Shown here piece after piece: positions 20,747 to 29,459 of a stretch of DNA of 64,000 nucleotides (the first letter of the stretch is position 1; every line of letters starts with the position of its first letter). The stretch is taken from positions 124,001 to 188,000 of the forward strand of contig NZ_SSMY01000004.1 of NCBI RefSeq assembly GCF_004799495.1, read 5' to 3'. The notes below the pieces were generated by a model that made no database searches, was not told the origin of the DNA, and saw nothing but the letters and a program-made list of their open reading frames with translations. This DNA comes from Sphingomonas sp. (lineage in GTDB: Bacteria; Pseudomonadota; Alphaproteobacteria; Sphingomonadales; Sphingomonadaceae). A program made the translations under genes and the position numbers.

Positions 20747-22057
20747 TTATCGCGTTGCCCCACGCAATGACGCCGACCGTGCGTGCGCACGCTGGCCGGC
20801 GACATAGGTGAACGCGATGGCGCGGTCGTCGCCGAGCATTTGCAGGGCAAACAATCTGTCGAACAGCGACGCCCCGACGGTGCGGCGGGCGAGGAGCGGC
20901 GTCGCGGCGCCATCCAGCACGACGAAATCGGCTTCTTGTCCCACTTCGAGCGCGCCGACCCGGTCGCCGATCCCCATGACGCGTGCGCCGCCCGCGGTCG
21001 CGAGGTACAGCGCGCGGAACGGGTCGAGACTGGCGCCGCGCAACTGGCAGACCTTGTACGCCTCGCCCAGCGTGTGGAGCACCGAGAAGCTGGTGCCCGC
21101 GCCGATATCGGTGCCGATCCCGATCCCGACTCCGTGCCGGTCGATCTGCGCCAGATCGAACAGTCCCGACCCAAGGAACAGGTTGCTCGTCGGGCACAGC
21201 GCGATCCCCGATCCAGCCTCCGCCATCCGCGCGAGCGCCGCGTCGCTCATGTGCACGCAATGCGCGAACACCGATCGCGGGCCGACCAGCCCGAACCGGT
21301 CGTACACGTCGAGATAATCGCGCGCATCGGCGAAGCGCTCGCCGACCGCGGCGATCTCGCCGAGGTTTTCGGAGAGGTGTGTGTGCATCAGCACGTCGGG
21401 GTGCACCGCGACCAGTTCACCCGCGTCGGCGAGCTGCGCGTCGGACGATGTCAGCGCGAAACGCGGCGTTACCGCATACCCCAGCCGCCCGCGCCCGCGC
21501 CATCGCGCGATCAGCGCCTCGGTGTCGGCGCGGCCGCTAGCAGGTGTGTCGCGCAGCGTTTCCGGGCCTTGGTCCATCAGCACCTTGCCCGACACGATCC
21601 GCATGTTACGCGCGAGCGCCGCGTCGAACAGCGCATCGACCGAGCAAGCGTGGACCGTCGCGAAGACCAGCGCCGAGGTCGTGCCGTTGCGCAGCAATTC
21701 GTCGAGGAAGAAGGCGGCGATCGCATCGGCATGGGGCCGGTCGGCGAACGCGGTCTCCGCCGGGAAGATGTGGCGGTCGAGCCATTCGAGCAATTGCTCG
21801 CCGTGCGAGGCGATGCGCTCGGTCTGCGGATAATGAACGTGCGCGTCGATGAAGCCGGGGACGATCAGCCCGCCGGGGAAGGTTTCGACGGGTACGTCGA
21901 CGAATTGCGCGTGCAGGTCGGCGTATGGGCCGCGGGCGAGGACCACGCCATCCTCGACGACCAGCAGGCCGTCCGCGTCATGGCGAACCGCCTCCGGGTT
22001 CGTGCGCGGGTCGTGCGGCACGCTGAGGATTTCGGCGCGAAAGGCCTGGCGGGTCAT
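20747..22057 (-). CDS. guaD: Guanine deaminase
   Basis: A 436-residue cytoplasmic zinc amidohydrolase converting guanine to xanthine and ammonia. The metal site includes FIDAHVHYPQTERIASHG near residue 56, MHTHLSENLGEIA (His/Glu), SVFAHCVHMSD and the late Asp in GIGTDIGAGTSFSVL. The ATG at 22057 overlaps the xdhC stop by four bases. It supplies xanthine to the dehydrogenase encoded just upstream. The next gene downstream starts 14 bases on and belongs to aromatic metabolism. Confidence 0.94.
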   Translation of the reverse strand: MTRQAFRAEILSVPHDPRTNPEAVRHDADGLLVVEDGVVLARGPYADLHAQFVDVPVETFPGGLIVPGFIDAHVHYPQTERIASHGEQLLEWLDRHIFPAETAFADRPHADAIAAFFLDELLRNGTTSALVFATVHACSVDALFDAALARNMRIVSGKVLMDQGPETLRDTPASGRADTEALIARWRGRGRLGYAVTPRFALTSSDAQLADAGELVAVHPDVLMHTHLSENLGEIAAVGERFADARDYLDVYDRFGLVGPRSVFAHCVHMSDAALARMAEAGSGIALCPTSNLFLGSGLFDLAQIDRHGVGIGIGTDIGAGTSFSVLHTLGEAYKVCQLRGASLDPFRALYLATAGGARVMGIGDRVGALEVGQEADFVVLDGAATPLLARRTVGASLFDRLFALQMLGDDRAIAFTYVAGQRAHARSASLRGATR

Positions 22058-22944
22058 GCGGCGTCCCTCAGCGTGAGCAATTGCGCGAGCGTGGCGATGG
22101 CGATGATCTCGGGCTCCTTGCCGGTAATGCCCGGCACGCCGATCGGGCACGTCAGCCGCGTGGCGTCGATCCCGTCACGCGCCAACCGCGACAGGAACCG
22201 CGCGCGCTTGGTCTGCGATCCGATCAGCCCGACGAACCGCGCGTCGCTGCCCAGCGCGGCGGCGGTCAGGCGATAGTCGAGCGCATGGTCGTGCGTCAGG
22301 ATCAGCACCGCCGCATCCCTAGGCGCACTCGCGGCGCAGGCGACCATCGCGTCGTCGGCGGCGAGCACCACACCGGGCGTGTCGGCGGCGTCGGGGCGCG
22401 GATCGTACCAGCCGAAATGCAGCGGCAAATCCGCCGCCTTGCGCGCGATCGCCCGCCCGACATGCCCGGCGCCGAACATCAGGACGGCCAGACGCTCGAC
22501 GTCCGACGGCTCGACGAACGCCTCCGGACGCTCGCCGCGGGCGGAGAGCGGTGGCACCTCTCCCGGATCACCGGTTCGCTCCGTCCGGTCGCCCAGCAAT
22601 CGCGTCACGACCGGGGCGTCCCGCTCGATCCACTGGCTCGCCCCCGGATCGAGATGCTCGATCATCAGCCGCACGCGCCCGCCACAGCACTGGCCAAGCA
22701 GCGGGCCGAGCGGATAGTCCTGTATGCGCCACGCGCCGACCGCGTGGCCGAGGATCGCGCGCGCTTGCTCGACCGCCTGATATTCGAGCGCGCCGCCGCC
22801 GATGCTGCCGTGCAGTCCGTCCGGCGTCACCACCATCCGCGCGCCCGGCCCGCGCGGCGCCGACCCCTCGGTCGCCAGCACCGTCACTAGCGCCGTCGGT
22901 GCACGGTCGAGCGCGGCGCGCGCCTGTTGCGCCCATTCACGCAC
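22054..22944 (-). CDS. xdhC: Xanthine dehydrogenase accessory protein XdhC
   Basis: A 296-residue factor that binds the molybdenum cofactor, helps its sulfuration and inserts it into xanthine dehydrogenase. The N-terminal XdhC/CoxI domain has VTVLATEGSAPRGPGARMVV and GSIGGGALEYQAVE; the C-terminal Rossmann domain has LMFGAGHVGRAIARK. GTG start at 22944, overlapping the end of xdhB by eight bases. Catalytic cofactor handling is known for the Rhodobacter homologue; here it follows from family and position. Confidence 0.94.
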   Translation of the reverse strand: MREWAQQARAALDRAPTALVTVLATEGSAPRGPGARMVVTPDGLHGSIGGGALEYQAVEQARAILGHAVGAWRIQDYPLGPLLGQCCGGRVRLMIEHLDPGASQWIERDAPVVTRLLGDRTERTGDPGEVPPLSARGERPEAFVEPSDVERLAVLMFGAGHVGRAIARKAADLPLHFGWYDPRPDAADTPGVVLAADDAMVACAASAPRDAAVLILTHDHALDYRLTAAALGSDARFVGLIGSQTKRARFLSRLARDGIDATRLTCPIGVPGITGKEPEIIAIATLAQLLTLRDAA

Positions 22945-25201
22945 GCGCGCGCAACTCGGCGATCGCCGCGAGGATACGTTCGGGCGTCGTGGGGGCGTCG
23001 AGGTCGGGCAGGCCCTTGCCCGGCGCCGCCGCCGCGACCGCCTGCGTCAGTGCGGAGAAGACCGAGATCGCCAGCATCAGCGGCGGCTCGCCGACCGCTT
23101 TGGAGTGATGGATCGTCGGCTCGACGTTATGGCCACGTTCCCACAGCTCGATCGTCACCCGCTCGGGCCGGTCGCCGACGGTCGGGATCTTGTAGGTCGA
23201 CGGTGCGTGCGTGAGCAGCCGGCCGCGGTCGTCGAACACCAGTTCCTCGGTGGTCAGCCAGCCCATCCCCTGGACGAACCCGCCCTCGACCTGACCAAGG
23301 TCGATCGCCGGGTTGAGCGAGCGCCCAACGTCGTGGAGGATATCGACGGCGACGACGCGGTGCTCGCCGGTCAGCGTGTCGATCACCACTTCGCTCAGCG
23401 CCGCGCCATAGGCGAAATAGAGGAACGGGCGTCCGGTGTGGGTCGCGCGGTCGTAATGCAGCTTGGGCGTCGCGTAGAACCCGGTCGAGGACAGCGATAT
23501 GCGCGCCATGTGCGCATGGCGACAAAGTTCAGCGAAGGTCCAGCTGGCGGCATTGGCCTGGGTCGCGGCGAAGTCGTCGAGGCGTTGCTTGATCGTCCGC
23601 GCGGCGTTGAACGCGGCCATGCCGTTCATGTCGGCGCCTGACGACGCCGCGGTGGCGGAGGTGTTGGGCACCTTGTCGGTGCGCGTCGCCGACACCTTCA
23701 CGCGATCGACCGGCACGCCGAAGACGTCGGCGACGACTTGCGCCACCTTGATCATCAGCCCCTGCCCCATCTCGGTCCCGCCATGGTTGAGCTGGACCGA
23801 CCCGTCGGCGTAGACATGGACCAGCGCGCCGGCCTGGTTGAGGTGCGTCGTGGTGAACGAGATGCCGAACTTGACCGGGGTCAGCGCAAGCCCGCGCTTG
23901 AGCACGCGGTGGGCGGCATTGAATTCCGCGACCGCCCGACGGCGGGCATCGTAGCCGGCACGCTCAGCCAGTTCAGCGATCAGTTCGGGCGCGACATTGT
24001 CCTCGACCGTCATGTTATACGGCGTCACGTCGCGGCCCGAACCGTAGAGATTGGCCTGGCGCACCGCGAGCGGATCGAGGTCGAGGTGCGCGGCAATCGC
24101 GTCCATCACGCGCTCGATCCCCATCATCCCCTGCGGCCCGCCGAACCCGCGGAACGCCGTGTTGGAGACGGTGTGAGTCTTCATCCGGTGCGAGACGATC
24201 TCGACCGCGGGCAGGTAATAGGCGTTGTCGGCGTGGAACATCGCGCGGTCGTTGATCGCCGGGCTGAGGTCGGCGGTCGCACCGCAGCGCGAAGCCTGGT
24301 CGAACCGGATGCCCTCGATCCGCCCGGCATCGTCGAATCCGACCTCGTAGCTAATTTCGAAGTCGTGGCGTTTGCCGGTCATCACGAAATCGTCGTCGCG
24401 GTCGGCGCGGATCTTCGCCGGGCGCCCGGTCTTCGCCGCGACCAGCGCGCACGCCGCGGCATAGGCGGCGGCCTGCGTTTCCTTGCCGCCGAACCCGCCG
24501 CCCATCCGACGCACCTCGACGGTCACCTCGGCGTGGCTAAGCCCGAGCACCTTGGCGATCAAATGCTGGACCTCGCTCGGGTGCTGGGTCGAGCTGACGA
24601 CATGGACCTGGCCCTGCTCGCCAGGCGTCGCGCGCGCGGCCTGGCCTTCAAGGTAGAAATGCTCCTGCCCGCCCATCGCGACCTTGCCCGAGATACGATG
24701 CGGCGCGGCGGCGAGCGCGGCGTCGGCATCGCCGCGCGCCATCACCTGGCTGTCCTCGATCAGCGAGCCGGCGGCGCGCGCCGCGTCGATCGTGACGAGC
24801 GCGGGAAGCGGCTCGATCGTCACGCTCGCCAGCCGCGCCGCGACCCGCGCCGCGCGATGGCTGGTCGCCGCGACGACGAACAATTGCTGGCCGGGATTGA
24901 GGACCTCGCCGTCGGCGAACAACCGGTCGTCGCCGGCCACCGGGCTGACGTCGTTGACGCCTGGAATGTCGGCGGCGGTGTACACCGCGACCACGCCCGG
25001 CGCGCCGCGCACCGCGGTCAGGTCGAGCTTGACGATCCGGCCATGCCCCTCGCGCGCCAGACCGAAGGCGAGGTGCAGCGTGCCCGGCGCTTCCGGAATG
25101 TCGTCGACATAGCGCGCGTCGCCGGTGACGTGCCCGACTGCGCTGTCGTGCGGTATCGCTGCGTGGACCGCGCCGCGCAGATGAGGTGACGCGTCAGCCA
25201 T
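22937..25201 (-). CDS. xdhB: Xanthine dehydrogenase, molybdopterin-binding subunit
   Basis: A 754-residue large subunit carrying the molybdenum site that oxidises hypoxanthine and xanthine to urate. Landmarks: EHFYLEGQAA and VRRMGGGFGGKETQ for cofactor binding, TAFRGFGGPQGM, and the catalytic Glu in AVGEPPLMLAISVF near residue 720. The ATG at 25201 overlaps the end of xdhA by eight bases. It pairs with XdhA (electron transfer) and needs XdhC, encoded next. Confidence 0.96.
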   Translation of the reverse strand: MADASPHLRGAVHAAIPHDSAVGHVTGDARYVDDIPEAPGTLHLAFGLAREGHGRIVKLDLTAVRGAPGVVAVYTAADIPGVNDVSPVAGDDRLFADGEVLNPGQQLFVVAATSHRAARVAARLASVTIEPLPALVTIDAARAAGSLIEDSQVMARGDADAALAAAPHRISGKVAMGGQEHFYLEGQAARATPGEQGQVHVVSSTQHPSEVQHLIAKVLGLSHAEVTVEVRRMGGGFGGKETQAAAYAAACALVAAKTGRPAKIRADRDDDFVMTGKRHDFEISYEVGFDDAGRIEGIRFDQASRCGATADLSPAINDRAMFHADNAYYLPAVEIVSHRMKTHTVSNTAFRGFGGPQGMMGIERVMDAIAAHLDLDPLAVRQANLYGSGRDVTPYNMTVEDNVAPELIAELAERAGYDARRRAVAEFNAAHRVLKRGLALTPVKFGISFTTTHLNQAGALVHVYADGSVQLNHGGTEMGQGLMIKVAQVVADVFGVPVDRVKVSATRTDKVPNTSATAASSGADMNGMAAFNAARTIKQRLDDFAATQANAASWTFAELCRHAHMARISLSSTGFYATPKLHYDRATHTGRPFLYFAYGAALSEVVIDTLTGEHRVVAVDILHDVGRSLNPAIDLGQVEGGFVQGMGWLTTEELVFDDRGRLLTHAPSTYKIPTVGDRPERVTIELWERGHNVEPTIHHSKAVGEPPLMLAISVFSALTQAVAAAAPGKGLPDLDAPTTPERILAAIAELRARA

Positions 25202-26591
25202 CGAGCACACTCGCCGGTTCGCGCGTTTCGAACCACATCCGTCGGATCAGGTTCGCGGCAGCCTCGATGCGATACGCCGCCGATCCGCGCAGGTCGCTGA
25301 GCGGTGTATAATCGCGCGTCAGCGCCACCGCCGCGTTTTCGACGGTTTCCTCGTTCCACATTGCTCCGGTCAGCACCGCCTCGCACCCCGGCGCGCGCGC
25401 GGGAATGCCCGCCATCCCGCCGAACGCCACACGAGCCGAGGCGATGCACCCGTCGTCGATCCGCAATGCGAACGCACCGCACACCGCAGAAATGTCGCTG
25501 TCGAAACGTTTGGAGAGCTTCACGATGCGGATCAGCGTGCCGGACGCGGGGCGCGGGATACGGACGCTTTCGACGAACTCGCCTGGCTGACGGTCCTGCA
25601 CGCCGTAAGACAGGAAGAACTGTTCGAGTGGCATCGTTCGCTGCTCGCCGCCGTGCCGCAACGTCAGCTCGGCGCCGAGCGCAATCAGCGCGGGCGGCAT
25701 GTCGCCAATCGGCGATCCGTTGGCGATGTTGCCGCCGATCGTCCCGGCGTTGCGCACCTGCAGCCCGCCGATCCGCCGGACGAGTTCGCCGAGATCGGGA
25801 TGGAACCGCGCCAGTGCGTTTCGCGCCTCGGAATAGCGCACCGCCGCGCCGATTGTCAGCGCATCCTCGTCCTCCACAACGTCGCGCAAGCCCGCGACGT
25901 CGCCGACGAAGATCATCGTGCCGAGGTCGCGCAGCTGCTTGGTCACCCACAGCCCGACATCGGTCGCGCCCGCGACGATCCGCGCTTGCGGATGCTCGAC
26001 CAGCAGCGCCGCGAGCTCGTCGGCATCGTGCGGCGCGAACCAGCCCGGGCCACTCCGCGCCGGCCCGATCTTGCGGAGCAGTTCAACAAAGGCTTTATCG
26101 TCGGTCGATTGCGGCGGGTTGGCTTCGCCTGCCGCGAGGATTGGGCCGTAGCCCGTGCACCGGCACAAGTTGCCCGCGATCACGTCCTTGACCGGGGTAC
26201 CGTCGGTCCCCTCGCCGCCGATGCTGCGCGCGTACAGCGACATCACGAACCCCGGCGTACAGAAGCCGCATTGCGAGCCATGGCCATCGACCATCGCCTG
26301 CTGTACCGGATGGAGCGCCCCGTCGCGCGCCAGGCTCTCCACCGTGACCAGCGCCTTGCCGTGGAGCATCGGCACGAACAAGATGCAGGCATTGACCGCG
26401 CGCCAGCGGACGCGCTCACCGTCGAGTTCGCCCAGCACCACCGTACACGCGCCGCAATCGCCCTCGGCACAGCCCTCCTTGGTGCCGGTGCGTTGCAGCC
26501 GGGTGCGCAACAGGTCGAGCACGGTCGCGCTCGGCTCGACCGCGTCGAGCGAGACGATCTCGCCGTCGAGCACGAATTGCACGGCGCTCAT
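25194..26591 (-). CDS. xdhA: Xanthine dehydrogenase, Fe-S/FAD subunit
   Basis: A 465-residue small subunit. Two [2Fe-2S] clusters are evident: Cys41, 46, 49 and 69 (GCAEGDCGACTVV) and Cys108, 111, 143 and 145 (QCGFCTPGF, NLCRCTGYGP). The FAD-binding domain follows (VAGATDVGLW, then GGNIANGSPIGDMPPAL), then the C-terminal CO-dehydrogenase flavoprotein-like part. It passes electrons from the molybdenum site to NAD. It starts two bases from the uraH stop, without a gap. Confidence 0.96.
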   Translation of the reverse strand: MSAVQFVLDGEIVSLDAVEPSATVLDLLRTRLQRTGTKEGCAEGDCGACTVVLGELDGERVRWRAVNACILFVPMLHGKALVTVESLARDGALHPVQQAMVDGHGSQCGFCTPGFVMSLYARSIGGEGTDGTPVKDVIAGNLCRCTGYGPILAAGEANPPQSTDDKAFVELLRKIGPARSGPGWFAPHDADELAALLVEHPQARIVAGATDVGLWVTKQLRDLGTMIFVGDVAGLRDVVEDEDALTIGAAVRYSEARNALARFHPDLGELVRRIGGLQVRNAGTIGGNIANGSPIGDMPPALIALGAELTLRHGGEQRTMPLEQFFLSYGVQDRQPGEFVESVRIPRPASGTLIRIVKLSKRFDSDISAVCGAFALRIDDGCIASARVAFGGMAGIPARAPGCEAVLTGAMWNEETVENAAVALTRDYTPLSDLRGSAAYRIEAAANLIRRMWFETREPASVLDG

Positions 26592-26927
26592 TCAGCTGCC
26601 CCGATAGGTCGAATAGGCGAACGGCGAGACGAGCAGCGGCACGTGGTAATGCCCTTCGTCCGCTATGCCGAAGTCGATCGCGACCATATCGAGGAACGGC
26701 GGGTCGGGCAGCGCCAGCCCTTGCGCGCGAAAATAATCCGCGACGTGGAAGCGCAGCGTGTAGGCGCCCGGCGCGAATGCCCCGTCGCTGACCAGCGCGG
26801 GGCAGCGGCCGTCCTCGTTGGTGGTGGCGCGCCCGAGCGATGCGCCGTCGCGCCACAATTCGACCATCATCCCCGCCGCCGGGCGGCCGTGCGCGGTGTC
26901 GAGGACGTGCGTGCTGAGGCTGCTCAC
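26592..26927 (-). CDS. uraH: 5-hydroxyisourate hydrolase
   Basis: A 111-residue transthyretin-like enzyme that hydrolyses 5-hydroxyisourate, the first product of urate oxidation, to OHCU. It starts with [17 protein letters not shown], whose His is catalytic in the family, has an internal [16 protein letters not shown] and ends with the diagnostic tetrapeptide YRGS. The start overlaps the allantoicase stop by four bases and the stop abuts xdhA. Confidence 0.97.
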   Translation of the reverse strand: MSSLSTHVLDTAHGRPAAGMMVELWRDGASLGRATTNEDGRCPALVSDGAFAPGAYTLRFHVADYFRAQGLALPDPPFLDMVAIDFGIADEGHYHVPLLVSPFAYSTYRGS

Positions 26928-27916
26928 GATGCGACCTTTCCGACCAGCCGCAACCGGCTGACGCCACCGTCGGGGATGATGTTGAGGCGCACGAAGCGGA
27001 TCGGACCGAGATCGGCCAGGCCGTCGCGGAAGGTGTGGATATGGTCAGCCTGCAATTTCACTTCGGGCAGCAGCACTGGCCAGTCGACGGCCTGCGCGGC
27101 GATCTCCTCGGGCGATCCGCTCGCCTCCCGCGCCGCCTGGATGAAGCAGCGGTCGGGGTAATTACCCTTGAAGTGCGCGGTATCAACGGCGATTTCCTCG
27201 ATCCGCCCCGCCGCGCCGAGCTCGAGCACCGCCCAGTCGTGCCCCGGCTCACGCCGCCGCCGAGTCTCCCAGCCGTCGCCCATGTCGACTCCGCGCCCCG
27301 GCGCGGTCAGGTTCTCGACCCGTCCGAAATGCTCGTCATTGGCGATGATCCCGCGCCCGCCATTTTCCATCGCCAGCAGGTCGATCGGCGTGCCGAAATC
27401 GGCCGCCCAGTCCTTTGCAACCCGCCCCCACACGCGCAGCCGCGCGACGCCACCGTCGGGGTAGATGTGGAGGCGGATATGGCTGACCGGATCGGCATGT
27501 TCGACCGGCACATAAACGCGGTCGTTGCCGTTCAGTGCGAGACGCGGCGTGACCTTTGCCCAACCCGCATCGTCTCCCGGCACATTCTCGTCGCTCCGGC
27601 ACACCTCGATTTCGGCGCCGGGCGGGTAGTTGCCCGTGAAATGGCGCGTGTCGATCTCGAACCCCGCGACCAGCCCGGGCACGCCGAGCCGCACCACGCA
27701 CCAATCGTGCCCGGACACGCGCTTGCGGCGGCTTTCCCAGCCGTCCATCCACTTGCCGTTCTCGTCGTATTTGCCGGGGATGAACACCGGCTCGGCAGGC
27801 GAAATCAGCCGCGCCTTGTCGGCGAAGAAATCGTCGGTCGCGTAGACGACTTCGGTGCCGAGCCGCGGCTGGGCGAGATCGATATATTGGCGGCGCAGAT
27901 CGTCGAACATGGTCAT
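26924..27916 (-). CDS. alc: Allantoicase
   Basis: A 330-residue enzyme that cleaves allantoate to ureidoglycolate and urea. It consists of two similar jelly-roll halves, visible as repeated blocks: [21 protein letters not shown] and, later, [21 protein letters not shown]; and [13 protein letters not shown] versus [13 protein letters not shown]. The length is typical. The start used (27916) overlaps the uraD stop by four bases; a second ATG follows two codons later. Use of allantoicase rather than allantoate amidohydrolase means this route releases nitrogen as urea. Confidence 0.95.
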   Translation of the reverse strand: MTMFDDLRRQYIDLAQPRLGTEVVYATDDFFADKARLISPAEPVFIPGKYDENGKWMDGWESRRKRVSGHDWCVVRLGVPGLVAGFEIDTRHFTGNYPPGAEIEVCRSDENVPGDDAGWAKVTPRLALNGNDRVYVPVEHADPVSHIRLHIYPDGGVARLRVWGRVAKDWAADFGTPIDLLAMENGGRGIIANDEHFGRVENLTAPGRGVDMGDGWETRRRREPGHDWAVLELGAAGRIEEIAVDTAHFKGNYPDRCFIQAAREASGSPEEIAAQAVDWPVLLPEVKLQADHIHTFRDGLADLGPIRFVRLNIIPDGGVSRLRLVGKVAS

Positions 27917-28410
27917 TCCGAAGCAAAAAGAGCGGCGAGGCGAAACCCCGCGATACGGTGGATCTGCGCGATCGCGGTAGCGAATTCCGCCGCCGGATCG
28001 TTGTCGAGCCGCTCGGCGAACGCGCGGAGGATGTCGCCGCGCGTCAGTCCGGTAACGGCGATGATGAACGGATGCCCGAACCTTGCGAGATAATCGAGGT
28101 TGAGCCGCTGGAAGTCGGCAAGCTCGTCGGGTGAGCAGCGGTCGAGCCCCGCGCCGCGCTGCTCTTTGACCGACGCTTCGGCCATATTGCTCGCAACGGC
28201 CAGCTGCGGGTGCGCGCGGATCAGCGCGAGTTGCGCGTCGTGCGGCGCGGCGTCGACCGCTTCGCGCATCGCCGCCGCCAACGCCGGCAGATCGTCGAGC
28301 TCGCCGCGCGCGACCGCCGGCCACACGCCTTCCGCGACCCACGGCGACTCCTCGTACACCGGGCCGAACCGCGCGAGGAACGCGTCATGGGTGAGTGTGC
28401 TAGGCCGCAT
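27913..28410 (-). CDS. uraD: OHCU decarboxylase
   Basis: A 165-residue helical enzyme that decarboxylates 2-oxo-4-hydroxy-4-carboxy-5-ureidoimidazoline to S-allantoin. Family motifs are LALIRAHPQLA (catalytic His), SVKEQRGAGLD (Glu/Gln of the site) and YLARFGHPFIIAVTG. The ATG at 28410 is preferred to an in-frame upstream one because the family starts with LTHDAFLARFG-like sequence. It overlaps the end of puuE by eleven bases. Confidence 0.95.
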   Translation of the reverse strand: MRPSTLTHDAFLARFGPVYEESPWVAEGVWPAVARGELDDLPALAAAMREAVDAAPHDAQLALIRAHPQLAVASNMAEASVKEQRGAGLDRCSPDELADFQRLNLDYLARFGHPFIIAVTGLTRGDILRAFAERLDNDPAAEFATAIAQIHRIAGFRLAALFASE

Positions 28411-29317
28411 GAGGATGCGTCGCCCGCCAGTGCCGTGCGATATCGATGCGTCGGCAGAACCATACGTCCTGATGTCCGAGTGCATAGCGCAGGAACCGCT
28501 CCAGCCCGGCGATCTTCCCCGGCCGCCCGGCCAACCGGCAGTGCAGCCCGACCGACATCATCCGCGGCCGTTCCGCCCCTTCGGCATAGAGCGTGTCGAA
28601 CGTGTCGCGCAGATATTCCTCGAACTGCCCGCCGGTGTTCAGCCCCGTCCCCGAAAAGCGCATGTCGTTGGTTTCGAGCGAATAAGGCACGATCAACTGC
28701 CGTCGCCCCGCGACATTCGTCCAGAACGGCAGATCGTCCGAATAATCGTCGGCGTCGTAGAGAAACCCGCCTTCTTCCGCGACGAGGCGCCGTGTGTTGG
28801 GGCTCGTCCGTCCTGTGTACCAACCGAGCGGGCGCTCGCCGGTGAGCTGCGTATGCACCTCGATCGCGCGTGCTATGTCGGCGCGCTCCACGTCTTCGGG
28901 CACCGACTGATAGTTGATCCAGCGCCAGCCGTGCGACGCGACCTCATGCCCCGCGTCGAGGAAGGCCTCGACCACTGCCGGGTTGCGCTGCATCGCCAGC
29001 GCCACGCCAAACACCGTCAGCGGCAAATCGTAGCGCTGGAACAACCGCAACAGCCGCCACACCCCCGCGCGCGACCCGTATTCATAGACCTGCTCCATGC
29101 TCATGTGCCGCGCGCCCATGACGGCCGCGGGATTGATCATGTCGGACAGGAAGGTCTCGGACGCCGGATCGCCGTCGAGGACGTTGGCTTCAGCACCCTC
29201 CTCGTAATTGAGCACGCACTGCACCGCGATCCGCGCACCGCCGGGCCAGGCGGCGTGCGGCGGTGTCGGGCCATAACCGACCAGATCGCGCGGGTAAGAT
29301 CGATCGTTCAACATCAT
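28400..29317 (-). CDS. puuE: Allantoinase PuuE (polysaccharide-deacetylase type)
   Basis: A 305-residue allantoinase of the NodB/polysaccharide deacetylase fold, converting allantoin to allantoate; unrelated to the amidohydrolase AllB. Landmarks are RDLVGYGPTPPHAAWPGGAR at the N-terminus, VLNYEEGAE, ASHGWRWINY near residue 128, RTSPNTRRLV and YDADDYSDDLPFW. First gene of the minus-strand line; two consecutive ATG codons (29317, 29314) are possible starts. It diverges from puuD across a 142-base gap. Confidence 0.96.
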   Translation of the reverse strand: MMLNDRSYPRDLVGYGPTPPHAAWPGGARIAVQCVLNYEEGAEANVLDGDPASETFLSDMINPAAVMGARHMSMEQVYEYGSRAGVWRLLRLFQRYDLPLTVFGVALAMQRNPAVVEAFLDAGHEVASHGWRWINYQSVPEDVERADIARAIEVHTQLTGERPLGWYTGRTSPNTRRLVAEEGGFLYDADDYSDDLPFWTNVAGRRQLIVPYSLETNDMRFSGTGLNTGGQFEEYLRDTFDTLYAEGAERPRMMSVGLHCRLAGRPGKIAGLERFLRYALGHQDVWFCRRIDIARHWRATHPHAA

Positions 29318-29459
29318 TCCCTGTCAGCCGCCCGAACGGGGCGGAATTGCACCGCCTAACCCGCCGAACGCCGCATCGGCAAGATTCACTCTGCCCGAAC
29401 GGCGTTTGATTGCTTAAGACCCCCGCCTTTCAACCGGCATGCAACGAGGTAGCCGCACG
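29318..29459. promoter_or_regulatory. Divergent puuE/puuD control region with three spaced repeats
   Basis: This gap must drive both halves of the purine pathway. It contains GCCCGAACGG at 29330-29339 and again at 29393-29402, and the related GCCGAACGC at 29363-29371. The spacing is 33 and 30 bases, about three helical turns, so the copies face the same side. They are candidate operator half-sites. No convincing -35/-10 pair was recognised. Confidence 0.5.
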
